A stretch of 64,000 nucleotides of DNA from Flavobacterium sp. Leaf82 (GCF_001422725.1 NZ_LMMA01000032.1:186001-250000); one strand, 5' to 3'; shown: positions 17,766 through 25,670, counted from the first letter of the stretch. Translations and numbers: made by a program. Notes: generated by a model from the letters alone, not told the origin.

Positions 17766-18160
17766 GGTTAGATACTCAAGTTGTAAGAGCTGGTAATATT
17801 GTACATAACAAAACTTATACAAGTGGAGGTGGTATTGGAGGAGGAGGATTAAACCAGCAAGAAGCTTTACTTACTCACACAGAAAGAAAATTTTTCAATG
17901 ATATTATTGATGATGTAGAACCTGGGGATCATCTTGTAATGAGAGGACAACTGAACCCCTGCAAGCCAGGTTGCCAGCCCGCTATTAGAAGATTTGTATT
18001 AGACAATAATGTTACTGCAGAATATCATGCATCAGATACTGGAATGAAATATACTTGGGAAAAGAAAAATGGTAAAATATATCAAACGGAAACAGATGGA
18101 ATTAATGTTAAAAAATATGAATACAACATGGATACTCTTAGAAGAAAATTATGTAAATAA
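17624..18160 (+). CDS. Orphan Rhs tip 3: rhs core end plus deaminase-like toxin
   Basis: The frame is open from 17,486 after an in-frame TGA. The first usable start is a TTG at 17,624, giving 178 residues. Rhs core similarity runs to VDIFGL. The toxin part has a Gly-rich run (TSGGGIGGGGLN), H-T-E (17876-17884) and N-P-C-K-P-G-C (17954-17974). A His-x-Glu plus a Cys pair is the zinc-site pattern of deaminase-fold toxins, here with three residues between the cysteines. It looks unlike the tip 2 domain outside these motifs. Without PAAR or cage it is probably silent until recombined. It ends KLCK. Confidence 0.7.
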   Translation: MYYNRFRYYNPDSGLYLSQDPIRLDGGNAFYAYVHNCNSWVDIFGLHGLDTQVVRAGNIVHNKTYTSGGGIGGGGLNQQEALLTHTERKFFNDIIDDVEPGDHLVMRGQLNPCKPGCQPAIRRFVLDNNVTAEYHASDTGMKYTWEKKNGKIYQTETDGINVKKYEYNMDTLRRKLCK

Positions 18161-18192
18161 TTATTTTATACATTAAGTTAAATATACAATCT

Positions 18193-19206
18193 ATGATTAC
18201 ATATAATAATTTTACTGAAGTTGTACAAACAATAAGCAAATCTTATAATAACAAAAAACTAATAGTTGATGATATAATAGAAAACCCTAGAAGTATCAAT
18301 TTGATCGAAAATATTCAAAACCAAATATTCAAAACTCCTTTTATTATAAATGAAATAGTCAGCGAAGGTGTTAAATTTAGTTTAAAAGACAATCCTGCTA
18401 TTTTTTTTATCAAAAAAGAAGATTTTAATAATGAGGACCCTCCTTTATATGTAAATGAAAAAGGGAAACTTACCATATACTTTAATACTTCTTCTGTTAT
18501 TATCTTAACAGAGCTAGCTTCATATGTATATAAAAATTCACTCTATAAAAAAGAACATGATGGATTTGGAATATATAGCGCACTAAGGGAAAATTTCAAA
18601 TTAATATGTAAGGATTCTGAATATTTCTGTAAAATTTGGGCTCATAAAGAATTTGATTGTTTTGCATTAACAGATGGAAAAATAGAGAAAATTTACTTTG
18701 TATCTAATTCAAATAAAAACATCAGTAAACTAAGTCCAATGATTCCACCAACTATAGAAAAAGAAAAAAAAACATTATTTATTTCCAATCTATTAATTGA
18801 CTCTTACATTCAGGGCCGTAGTTTACATGCAAAAGCAAAGCTTCAAGGTAATAATAACTTAATTGAAGTGTTATTAGAAGTTGAGAACAAACAACTGAAT
18901 TTTTCTAATGAGATTAATTTTTTCAAAAAAATTATTAATAACTTTTCAATACAAAAGCAAGATCATATATTAAATCAAGTCGCTCAAGAAATTACAGATG
19001 CAGCATATAATCAAACAAACAATGTTGTAACTAATCAAGAAGATCTTACTAGTTTAAAGAAAGATCTGGCAATTTCAAAATTAGTAATTATTGAAGATGA
19101 TTTATTATTACATCTTAAATCGAATCAAATATTACCAAATAGTGATATTGTTGTTCAAATGAATGAAGAACTACTTATAGTTGATCTCTCAATTTCTCCT
19201 CTATAG
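18193..19206 (+). CDS. Uncharacterised protein in immunity position behind tip 3
   Basis: The 337-residue protein starts 32 bases after tip 3. It has no signal peptide or membrane segment. It seems to have two parts: an N-terminal domain (to about 190) with YVNEKGKLTIYFNTSSVIIL, and a C-terminal part with an acidic end (IIEDDLLLHLKSNQILPNSD). It is long for an immunity protein, so it may be two fused domains or do something else. No family was recognised. No terminator separates it from tip 4, which begins 13 bases later. Confidence 0.5.
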   Translation: MITYNNFTEVVQTISKSYNNKKLIVDDIIENPRSINLIENIQNQIFKTPFIINEIVSEGVKFSLKDNPAIFFIKKEDFNNEDPPLYVNEKGKLTIYFNTSSVIILTELASYVYKNSLYKKEHDGFGIYSALRENFKLICKDSEYFCKIWAHKEFDCFALTDGKIEKIYFVSNSNKNISKLSPMIPPTIEKEKKTLFISNLLIDSYIQGRSLHAKAKLQGNNNLIEVLLEVENKQLNFSNEINFFKKIINNFSIQKQDHILNQVAQEITDAAYNQTNNVVTNQEDLTSLKKDLAISKLVIIEDDLLLHLKSNQILPNSDIVVQMNEELLIVDLSISPL

Positions 19207-19219
19207 TTAAATTTATTAG

Positions 19220-19430
19220 AGTTTAAATGGCGATAGGAGCTTTATTCCATTTAGGCAGCTTGGGCAATTTGAGGATGTAGAGACAGGATTGTATTATAAT
19301 CGTTTTAGATATTATAATCCTGATACTGGTGCTTATTTATCTCAAGATCCAATTGGTCTATTAAGTCATGAACCCAATTTATATGCTTATATATTTGATA
19401 GCAATAGTTGGGTAGATATATTTGGACTTA
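19220..19430 (+). repeat. Third and shortest displaced copy of the rhs 3' segment
   Basis: Aligns to the parent from about the LKGDKSFLPFRQLG segment. An in-frame TAG at 19217-19219 bounds it on the left. Confidence 0.75.
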
Positions 19431-19801
19431 GTGGAGAATTAGTTTATCAATTGTTAGATGAGAGCGGTAACGTAAATTATTATGGAATTACAAGCAGAGA
19501 TGCTTTAACACGTATGGGAGAACATACCAATAATGGTAAAATTTTCGAAAACATGGAGGTTTTAGCAGACAATCTTTCTCATGACGAAGCAAGATCTATT
19601 GAAGGGGCTTTAATTAGAAAAAGATTGGCTGAAAATATAGATAAATTCTCTGCAACTGATTCAGTAGAAGATCAATTAAGAAAATCAGGTTTAGCAAATA
19701 AAAATAGAGGAAGAGTTAAAGAACGTTGGTTATCAAATAGCCCTTTAGTAGATTTAGCGGATAAGATGCATAAAACACCTATGAAAGTAAAATGTAAATA
19801 A
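19289..19801 (+). CDS. Orphan Rhs tip 4: rhs core end plus GIY-YIG nuclease toxin
   Basis: The frame opens at 19,220. The only early start is a TTG at 19,289, giving 170 residues. Core similarity includes YYNRFRYYNPDTGAYLSQ and WVDIFGL. The toxin part fits the GIY-YIG nuclease pattern: VYQLLDESGNVNYYGIT, an Arg-Met-Gly-Glu-His segment and ARSIEGALI carrying the presumed metal-binding Glu. Such nucleases cut DNA, and related toxin tips are known in polymorphic toxin systems. It ends KVKCK and the last Cys is the only cysteine of the toxin part. Confidence 0.78.
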   Translation: MYYNRFRYYNPDTGAYLSQDPIGLLSHEPNLYAYIFDSNSWVDIFGLSGELVYQLLDESGNVNYYGITSRDALTRMGEHTNNGKIFENMEVLADNLSHDEARSIEGALIRKRLAENIDKFSATDSVEDQLRKSGLANKNRGRVKERWLSNSPLVDLADKMHKTPMKVKCK

Positions 19802-19811
19802 AATTATAATA

Positions 19812-20159
19812 ATGAAAATATTTAGTACAGCTCCTGAGGGAAATGAGATGGCAGAATTAGAAAATGCAAGATATATCAATTTATCCTTAAGACAGATTGA
19901 AGAAAATATAGAATGGTTAAAAACGACAAATAAGCCAACTCAAGCAGTTTTAACTCATATTGATATTTTGGTTATGTTAGCTAAAAGATTCACTATAGAT
20001 GCTAATTTATTAATTAAGAAAGATAAAGTTCAAGAATGGAAATCAGTTTTTAATGAATGGTTTGAGAGATGTGGGAGTAAAATTCCTGCAAAATTCCGAG
20101 ATGGTATAAAAGCAAATGGAGATGAACTTTTTATAGAATTAGAGCAATATGGACATTAA
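19812..20159 (+). CDS. Probable immunity protein for the GIY-YIG tip
   Basis: The 115-residue protein starts ten bases after tip 4. It is helical, with NLSLRQIEENIEWLKTT and a C-terminal KFRDGIKANGDELFIELEQYGH, and has no signal peptide. No family was recognised. Its stop overlaps the start of the next gene by 11 bases, so the two are translationally coupled. The nearest gene to the toxin is the most likely cognate inhibitor. Confidence 0.6.
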   Translation: MKIFSTAPEGNEMAELENARYINLSLRQIEENIEWLKTTNKPTQAVLTHIDILVMLAKRFTIDANLLIKKDKVQEWKSVFNEWFERCGSKIPAKFRDGIKANGDELFIELEQYGH

Positions 20160-20499
20160 TAATTTTAAAGAATTAATTGCCCCTTTTTTTTGGGTTGAAC
20201 ATGAAAAAAGTGTTTCAGTATGTCTAAACGTAGGTGAATATAAAACAGAAATTTTTGAAACAAGAGAAGAGGAAGGCTTTGAAGGGAACGGTTACGACTG
20301 GGCTTCTTTAGCACAAGTTTTTTTAGAGGAACAAAAACCAGAACTCATCAATGTAGTTAAGTTTGATCCTGAAAGTAGTATGTTTTGTGCTTATTCTTCA
20401 GATACAGCTGCATTAAAGACATTTATTATAGCGTTTAAAGAAGTTTGTGAAAACAAAACATTGATGCTTGATTTGTTTTCAATAGCAGAATTAGATTAA
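20149..20499 (+). CDS. Imm51-like immunity protein
   Basis: The 116-residue protein matches the Imm51 pattern as I know it: PFFWVEHEKSVSVCLN, then EEEGFEGNGYDWASLAQVFL, a FDPESSMFCAYSSDTAAL segment and a final SIAELD. Imm51 is an immunity family of polymorphic toxin systems. Its own toxin is not adjacent, as the preceding gene already fills the cognate place for tip 4. It is probably an orphan immunity gene kept after its toxin was lost, or a second protector. It overlaps the preceding gene. Confidence 0.8.
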   Translation: MDINNFKELIAPFFWVEHEKSVSVCLNVGEYKTEIFETREEEGFEGNGYDWASLAQVFLEEQKPELINVVKFDPESSMFCAYSSDTAALKTFIIAFKEVCENKTLMLDLFSIAELD

Positions 20500-20525
20500 T
20501 ATAATTTAGATATTAAATAATAAAA

Positions 20526-20939
20526 ATGGAGCAAATTTTAAATAAACTAAATTTTTTCATTGAAAAGAATTTACCAATAATTCTGTCCAATTACACAGAA
20601 GATGATTTTGATATGGTTTTAGACCAAAGAGATCAAGATTCTTTTTCTGTAAGATGGATGGAAATGTTTGATATTGTCAAAGAGAAAATTATAGAAGATA
20701 AAATAGATAAAACTGTTTCAGATAATTGTAGAGAAAAAGTTTTCAAATTAGTTTATTCTATTACAAATAATTCTGATTTATCCTCTTATATATCAGATGA
20801 TTTTGGAATGATCGTGCAATCACTAGAAACGAAACAGAATTATTTTTGGCTAAATTCTCTATGGTTAGAATATAAGAAAGGTATTTTACCGTATGCAAAT
20901 TTATTAGAAACCGAAGGTGAATTAGCAGATCTAATTTAA
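20526..20939 (+). CDS. Small acidic protein, orphan immunity candidate
   Basis: The 137-residue protein starts 26 bases after the Imm51-like gene. It is acidic, with SNYTEDDFDMVLDQRDQDSF near the start and YFWLNSLWLEYKKGILPY near the end. It shows no signal peptide or membrane span. I recognise no family. Size, acidity and place in a run of immunity genes suggest the same role. Confidence 0.5.
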   Translation: MEQILNKLNFFIEKNLPIILSNYTEDDFDMVLDQRDQDSFSVRWMEMFDIVKEKIIEDKIDKTVSDNCREKVFKLVYSITNNSDLSSYISDDFGMIVQSLETKQNYFWLNSLWLEYKKGILPYANLLETEGELADLI

Positions 20940-21055
20940 AATGTAATGTAGGTTTAAATTCAAATATGTAATCTTACGATCACGTATTGAATTTTACATT
21001 CAAATAACAAGTAACTTAAAAAGGTTATGAAAGTAATGTCTAAATAAAAAATATT

Positions 21056-21391
21056 ATGATTAGAGAGGAAATAAAAAAAATAGAAAAAATGGGCAGAATG
21101 CCAAATGAAAGTTTGAATGATGATGTATCTATAGATAAGCAATTAGAGCAATATGATGAACTCTTACAATCAATAGTAAAGCCAATTTCATTAGAAGAAG
21201 GAAAGGTATTAATTAAAATTTTTCCTGAGAATTCATTTTATGACTTACAATGGACATTATTACATTTAGTAGAATCATTATTTGGAAAGATAGATAATAA
21301 TAAATATCAAGATTTAATTAAAAATTGTCCTAGTATAGAGTGGAAAGAAACTTTGAATGTTAGATTAAATAATGTAATGGATAACATTTAA
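21056..21391 (+). CDS. Small protein, orphan immunity candidate at the island end
   Basis: The 111-residue protein has a charged N-terminus and the segment PENSFYDLQWTLLHLVESLF. No family was recognised. It lies 116 bases after the previous gene and is the last gene of the island. The next gene runs in the opposite direction and belongs to ordinary chromosome. Confidence 0.5.
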   Translation: MIREEIKKIEKMGRMPNESLNDDVSIDKQLEQYDELLQSIVKPISLEEGKVLIKIFPENSFYDLQWTLLHLVESLFGKIDNNKYQDLIKNCPSIEWKETLNVRLNNVMDNI

Positions 21392-21403
21392 GTAATATCC
21401 TTT

Positions 21404-22030
21404 TTATTTAAACAATGAATTCAAATTAATATGTTTTTTCTCTTTTAGTTTTTTTACAATTTTCAAAAAAGCAATTGCTGTTATATAAGCATCGCCTAAA
21501 GCAGTGTGACGGTCTTTTTTCGAAATATCGAATTTATCAGCAAGATCGTCTAAAGTATAATGATCTTTTCGCTCGAATAAATGCGATTTTATTAAAGTCT
21601 TTTTATATAATATCGCGGTGTCTAAGCGTTTATTCGTTAATTCTGGTAATCCGTTTCGTTGGAGGGCTTTATTGATCATCGTGACATCAAAAATAGTATG
21701 ATGTGCGATAATAATCGAATCTCCTAAAAAAGCTAAAAATTGTTGCAAAGCTTCTAACTCTGTAGGACGCTGAATCACGAAAGCTTTTAAAATGCCGTGA
21801 ATCTGAGCAGTTGCTTTGTCGTAATGATCCTGTTCTATATAAACTTCAAAGCTATCCTGAATGGCGATTATTCCGTTTTGCAGTACAAGAGCTCCAATAC
21901 ACAATATACGATCGTTATCGTAATCAAAACCTGTAGTTTCGGTATCTAAAACCACAAATCGGGTTTCTTCAATCGAAATGGTTTCATCAAAGAGATTTTC
22001 TTTTTTTTTCCAAAAATTAAATAAACTCAT
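21404..22030 (-). CDS. DnaQ-like 3'-5' exonuclease (DEDDh family)
   Basis: The 208-residue protein has the DEDDh motifs in order: VVLDTETTGF (Exo I), AHHTIFDVTMI (Exo II) and DRHTALGDAY (Exo III), with IHGIL between the first two. It is a stand-alone domain, like the epsilon proofreading subunit or a nucleotide-repair exonuclease. It starts two bases after the stop of the upstream cNMP/CBS/DUF294 gene, so the two form an operon. A role in DNA or RNA end trimming is likely, but the substrate cannot be read from sequence. Confidence 0.85.
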   Translation of the reverse strand: MSLFNFWKKKENLFDETISIEETRFVVLDTETTGFDYDNDRILCIGALVLQNGIIAIQDSFEVYIEQDHYDKATAQIHGILKAFVIQRPTELEALQQFLAFLGDSIIIAHHTIFDVTMINKALQRNGLPELTNKRLDTAILYKKTLIKSHLFERKDHYTLDDLADKFDISKKDRHTALGDAYITAIAFLKIVKKLKEKKHINLNSLFK

Positions 22031-22032
22031 AT

Positions 22033-23952
22033 CTATACCAGATTTGAAATATTAAAACGAACCGAAATTAATTCCTGAAGTTCCTTAATGGTTTTAAAAG
22101 TTCTTTTTAGTTTTATTTTTTCCATTTTAGATAAGGATTCCAAAGCGATAAATTGTCCGGAATCATGATGCAAAAGACCTTGCTTCGTTCTGAATTTTAA
22201 TAACGCTTTAAAAGAGTAGGAACACGACAAATACAATTCTCTATTATTAGGTTCCAACTCGGCAAGTTTTTCAAATCGTTCTGCAGTATTGCTGATTGAT
22301 TTCACGGAGTGTGATAAGATCAAAACTCTTGCAGCATCTGTCAAAGGCATTAAAGCTCTTCTTTTAATATCAAAATGGTCTTTATTAGCTCCGTCCTGTT
22401 CTACTAGAAACTGCCTGAAAAATCCCGTTGGAGACGGGCTTTGCAAAGCACCACTAACCAAATGAACATAAAAAACGGGATTTGCTTTTACATTCTCAAA
22501 AATAGATTCTGATAATTCATCAACAATGGCGGCATCGCCATAAGTCAGGCTATAATCAAAAAATATAAACGACAATAAAACTTCATTTTTTCCCGGATTG
22601 GTAATCCAATGCTGTACCTGATTTTTCCATTCATCCAGGCTCATACACCATTTTGGGTTCGAAGCCATCATTTCGGCAGGACAATAATCGTAGCCAATTT
22701 CAAAAAGCCCTTTATTGACAAGAGCAGCAAATTTTAAAAAATATACTCTGGTTTCATCTTTAAAAACATCAGAAACATTTTCATAAACAATCGCATTATC
22801 CTGATCCGTATGCAGCATTTGTTCACTTCTGCCTTGGCTTCCTAAAGCCAGCCACGCAAATTTTACAGATGGCGGACTACTCATTTTTTCTAACGAAATT
22901 TCGATTACGCGCGTCGTACAAGCTTCATTCAATTCCGTTATAATTTTAGCAATCAAAGTCATCGGTATATTTTGGTCTAAATATCCTTGAAGCAATTGCA
23001 TGATTCGGGCACGAATAGGTTTAATTTCTTTTGCTTTTTTAGCTCTTTTAAGTGCTTTTATTAAAACAGCAGGATTATTACCCAAAGCAACCATTACATC
23101 ATGTTTCGATAAGATTCCAACAGCTTTTGTATTGGTAGTTCCGTCTTTTGTCAGACACAGATAACTAATATTACTTTTCATCATTGCCATTTGCGCCTCT
23201 GTTACTGTCATTTTTTTAGGATACGTAATAACTGGTTTGGTCATTATGGTTTCTGCAGTAGTCAGGATCGAATAATCTCCGGTAACAATTTTATTGCGCA
23301 AATCTTTGTCGGTAATAATGCCTATAGGCAGCATTTCATCTACGATTAATATTGCTCCAACTTTTTTCTTTGTCATGATTTTTGCAATATCTCTCGCAGT
23401 TGTCGATGGCTCACAAGTCACAATTTTCTTCGAATATTTGATGGGCTGCAAGTCAAAGGAATCTTTTGCGGCATGATGATTTTCATGAAGCAAATCATCG
23501 CCATACAATTTATCCTTATGAATGTCTGAATATGGATTTCGGGTATTAGACGCATAACTTTCGATCAGGAAATTACCAACTGTTCTGTTTTCAAGCGCAT
23601 AAGGTTTAAAAACCGCAATTGGAATCGCGTACAATATGGTTTCTTCATGTGCTACGGCTTCCATAATATAATTTTCCTGTGCCAAAAGCGGACGTAATCC
23701 AAAAATATCCCCTTCGTCGCACATGTCTAAAACCGTATTTTTTGGGCTTTTTTTAAGCGCAACAGCTCCTTTGTGAACCACATAAAAAGAATCATGAGTT
23801 TTGTCATTTTCTGCAAAGATTACGGCATCTTTATCTTTATAAACAATAGAAATTTGTTCAGATAGTTTTTCTAAATCTTTTTGATGTAAAAAACTAAAAG
23901 GAGGGAAGCCTTTTAAAAAGTCGGCAACTCTATGCGAAATGGTATTTTTCAT
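22033..23952 (-). CDS. cNMP-binding, CBS and DUF294 nucleotidyltransferase-like signalling protein
   Basis: The 639-residue protein has a cNMP-binding domain (about 15-130), two CBS domains (about 170-290), a GlnD-type nucleotidyltransferase domain (about 325-460) with GSQGRSEQMLHTDQDNAIVY, and a C-terminal DUF294 substrate-binding-like part. The GS-x10-D-x-D motif is intact, so it may transfer nucleotides to a protein or small target. This domain set is widespread but its ligand and target are unknown to me. It is the first gene of an operon with the exonuclease. Confidence 0.85.
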   Translation of the reverse strand: MKNTISHRVADFLKGFPPFSFLHQKDLEKLSEQISIVYKDKDAVIFAENDKTHDSFYVVHKGAVALKKSPKNTVLDMCDEGDIFGLRPLLAQENYIMEAVAHEETILYAIPIAVFKPYALENRTVGNFLIESYASNTRNPYSDIHKDKLYGDDLLHENHHAAKDSFDLQPIKYSKKIVTCEPSTTARDIAKIMTKKKVGAILIVDEMLPIGIITDKDLRNKIVTGDYSILTTAETIMTKPVITYPKKMTVTEAQMAMMKSNISYLCLTKDGTTNTKAVGILSKHDVMVALGNNPAVLIKALKRAKKAKEIKPIRARIMQLLQGYLDQNIPMTLIAKIITELNEACTTRVIEISLEKMSSPPSVKFAWLALGSQGRSEQMLHTDQDNAIVYENVSDVFKDETRVYFLKFAALVNKGLFEIGYDYCPAEMMASNPKWCMSLDEWKNQVQHWITNPGKNEVLLSFIFFDYSLTYGDAAIVDELSESIFENVKANPVFYVHLVSGALQSPSPTGFFRQFLVEQDGANKDHFDIKRRALMPLTDAARVLILSHSVKSISNTAERFEKLAELEPNNRELYLSCSYSFKALLKFRTKQGLLHHDSGQFIALESLSKMEKIKLKRTFKTIKELQELISVRFNISNLV

Positions 23953-24085
23953 GCGTAAGATTTAGGTTCTAATGTAAGATTTAAAATAGAAATGTAAAAG
24001 AAACACTGCTAAGTTTTTTTTTAAAAGGGAGAAAGATGCAAAGGAGCATACAGACAAAGGGTTTTTTTAACTTGAAGACAAAAAA

Positions 24086-24107
24086 AAAGTCCCTAAAAAG
24101 GAACTTT
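24086..24107 (-). terminator. Terminator after the small lipoprotein gene
   Basis: Read on the minus strand, an 8-bp stem with one G-U pair is followed by a long T run (A run at 24079-24088 on the plus strand). Confidence 0.75.
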
Positions 24108-24123
24108 GTTATTTCACGTTTTC

Positions 24124-24495
24124 TTACTCTGTTTTAAAAACCGTACCGCGTTGTTTTTGATCAGAACCTACCATTCCAAACTCAAACGTATAAGAATTTT
24201 TAGAGGTTGTTAAAATTTTCATGCTGATTGCTTTTTCCTCAGCCATATTTTTGGGATGTTTCTTTTGCAAGATATATTCGCAATCACTAACCCAACGAAC
24301 TGTTGAGGTATCTGTTTTACCTTCAAAAGTTTCGATTTCGATACCGTCTTTACGTTCAAAAATGGTTGTTTTTTTTACCCCATTTACATCAAATTCAAAT
24401 TTGAATTTTCCGTTTTTAAAATCTTTACAATTGTGTTCAGCATCATAACAGGATACTAAGGCTAATAAAGGTAATAAGAATATAATTTTTTTCAT
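24124..24495 (-). CDS. Small lipoprotein of unknown function
   Basis: The 123-residue protein has a lipoprotein signal ending at Cys16 (LALVSC). The mature part is beta-rich (KFKFEFDVNGVKKTTIFERK, DTSTVRWVSDCEYIL). From memory, similar flavobacterial proteins have been named DNA topoisomerase IV in databases, which the sequence does not support: it is far too short and is exported. Its own terminator follows. Function unknown. Confidence 0.75.
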   Translation of the reverse strand: MKKIIFLLPLLALVSCYDAEHNCKDFKNGKFKFEFDVNGVKKTTIFERKDGIEIETFEGKTDTSTVRWVSDCEYILQKKHPKNMAEEKAISMKILTTSKNSYTFEFGMVGSDQKQRGTVFKTE

Positions 24496-24592
24496 TTTAA
24501 CTGTTTTGTTTTTTTTGGCTCTTTCCTGCTTTTTATTCTAATCTCTTATATCTTCGGATACTTCAGGACAATCAGGGCTGGTATATTTATGT

Positions 24593-25057
24593 TTAGATTT
24601 TTTGGATATAAAATTCTTTTAATTTTTTAGATTCTTTTACTTCCTCTCTAATTTCTTCTTTAGATTCACTTTTGGATGCTTTTGGCCAGATATGAAAACC
24701 TCCGTGAGTCATCGCTTTTATATTTTGTAAAAGGGCGGGGCCAAATTCATCAAATCCACTCAAATCTTCCGGATTATCCCAAAGCCCCCATATACCATTT
24801 TCGTCAATATCTCCGGCATAATTAATAATATGCGTTGAATAGGTTTTAACCATTTTAAGCTTAAACTGTTCCAAATTATAAGAACCATTCCATCGAAACG
24901 GGGCTACATCGTCAATTCCTGAACCGGAAACAATCGAGTTTGTAAAACTTAATTCAATAGACATTTTGTGTTGGTTAGGCGAATTAGAATAACAATAAAA
25001 TCCTTCCCATTCTCCACTAGGCAAGAAATGATGTGATTCGTTTTTGTCGTCTTTCAT
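24593..25057 (-). CDS. Hypothetical protein
   Basis: The 154-residue protein lacks a signal peptide. Its front two-thirds look like one beta-rich domain (LPSGEWEGFYCYSN, RWNGSYNLEQFKLKMVKTYS, GIWGLWDN) of the kind seen in lipid- or ligand-binding barrels. The tail is Lys/Glu rich. No family was recognised. It follows the DinB-like gene on the same strand with a 31-base gap, so co-transcription is likely. Confidence 0.6.
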   Translation of the reverse strand: MKDDKNESHHFLPSGEWEGFYCYSNSPNQHKMSIELSFTNSIVSGSGIDDVAPFRWNGSYNLEQFKLKMVKTYSTHIINYAGDIDENGIWGLWDNPEDLSGFDEFGPALLQNIKAMTHGGFHIWPKASKSESKEEIREEVKESKKLKEFYIQKI

Positions 25058-25088
25058 ATTTATAGTTCCAAAATAAATATAACAATTG

Positions 25089-25664
25089 TTATTTTAATCT
25101 CTTTAATTCATCATCGGTAAAGTTCTTGATTTCTTTTTCCTTGGCAAATTTTTCGGCATTATAATTTCCTGATTTATTTCTGGGGATCGATAAACTGTTC
25201 CAACTGCTATTTTTTAATTGTTTCGCATAAAAAACAATCTGCCCAACATGATATGGATAATGTGCCAGTTGACGATTTATGGCTTCAATAACTGTATGAC
25301 CTTCATTGCGAATGTATATAATGTCTGAGAGTTGTTCCGGTTTTAAGCTGTTTAAAGTATTTAGAAAACAATCCCAGCCTTTGTTCCAAACCAGTATAAC
25401 TTCTTCTTTAGATTGTAAATCATTTTCGAATTCAGCATCGCGATTGCGCCATTCTTTTTCACCATCAGAAGTCAGGAAATCTGTCCAGCGCGAAAGCATA
25501 TTACCGGAAACATGTTTGATTATGGCAGCAATACTATTCGTATCTTCGTTTACGGAAACAAAAAGCTGATGAGGTTCTAACTGTTCTATTGCTTTTTCGC
25601 CCAGCATTTTATAATATAAAAATTGCTTTTTAACGCTTTCTAAATAAGATTCGGTTGCTTCCAT
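25089..25664 (-). CDS. DUF1572, DinB-like four-helix protein
   Basis: The ATG at 25664 gives 191 residues. An upstream ATG at 25691 lies in a repeated intergenic motif, so it is not used here. The sequence matches DUF1572, a DinB-superfamily fold: SIAAIIKHVSGNMLSRWTDF, an Arg-Asn-Glu-Gly-His segment and RQLAHYPYHVGQIVFYAKQL. The His residues at these three places are the usual metal-site positions of the superfamily. Members are thiol- or metal-dependent enzymes of mixed function. Its substrate is unknown. Confidence 0.8.
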   Translation of the reverse strand: MEATESYLESVKKQFLYYKMLGEKAIEQLEPHQLFVSVNEDTNSIAAIIKHVSGNMLSRWTDFLTSDGEKEWRNRDAEFENDLQSKEEVILVWNKGWDCFLNTLNSLKPEQLSDIIYIRNEGHTVIEAINRQLAHYPYHVGQIVFYAKQLKNSSWNSLSIPRNKSGNYNAEKFAKEKEIKNFTDDELKRLK

Positions 25665-25670
25665 AGTTGA

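Noticed and set aside
20149..20159. Overlap of two small genes considered as a frameshift
   Set aside because: Both products are complete on their own and the second matches Imm51 from its first residues.
24124..24495. Name DNA topoisomerase IV for the small lipoprotein
   Set aside because: The product is a short exported lipoprotein with no topoisomerase motif; the name, which I recall from databases, looks like an error.
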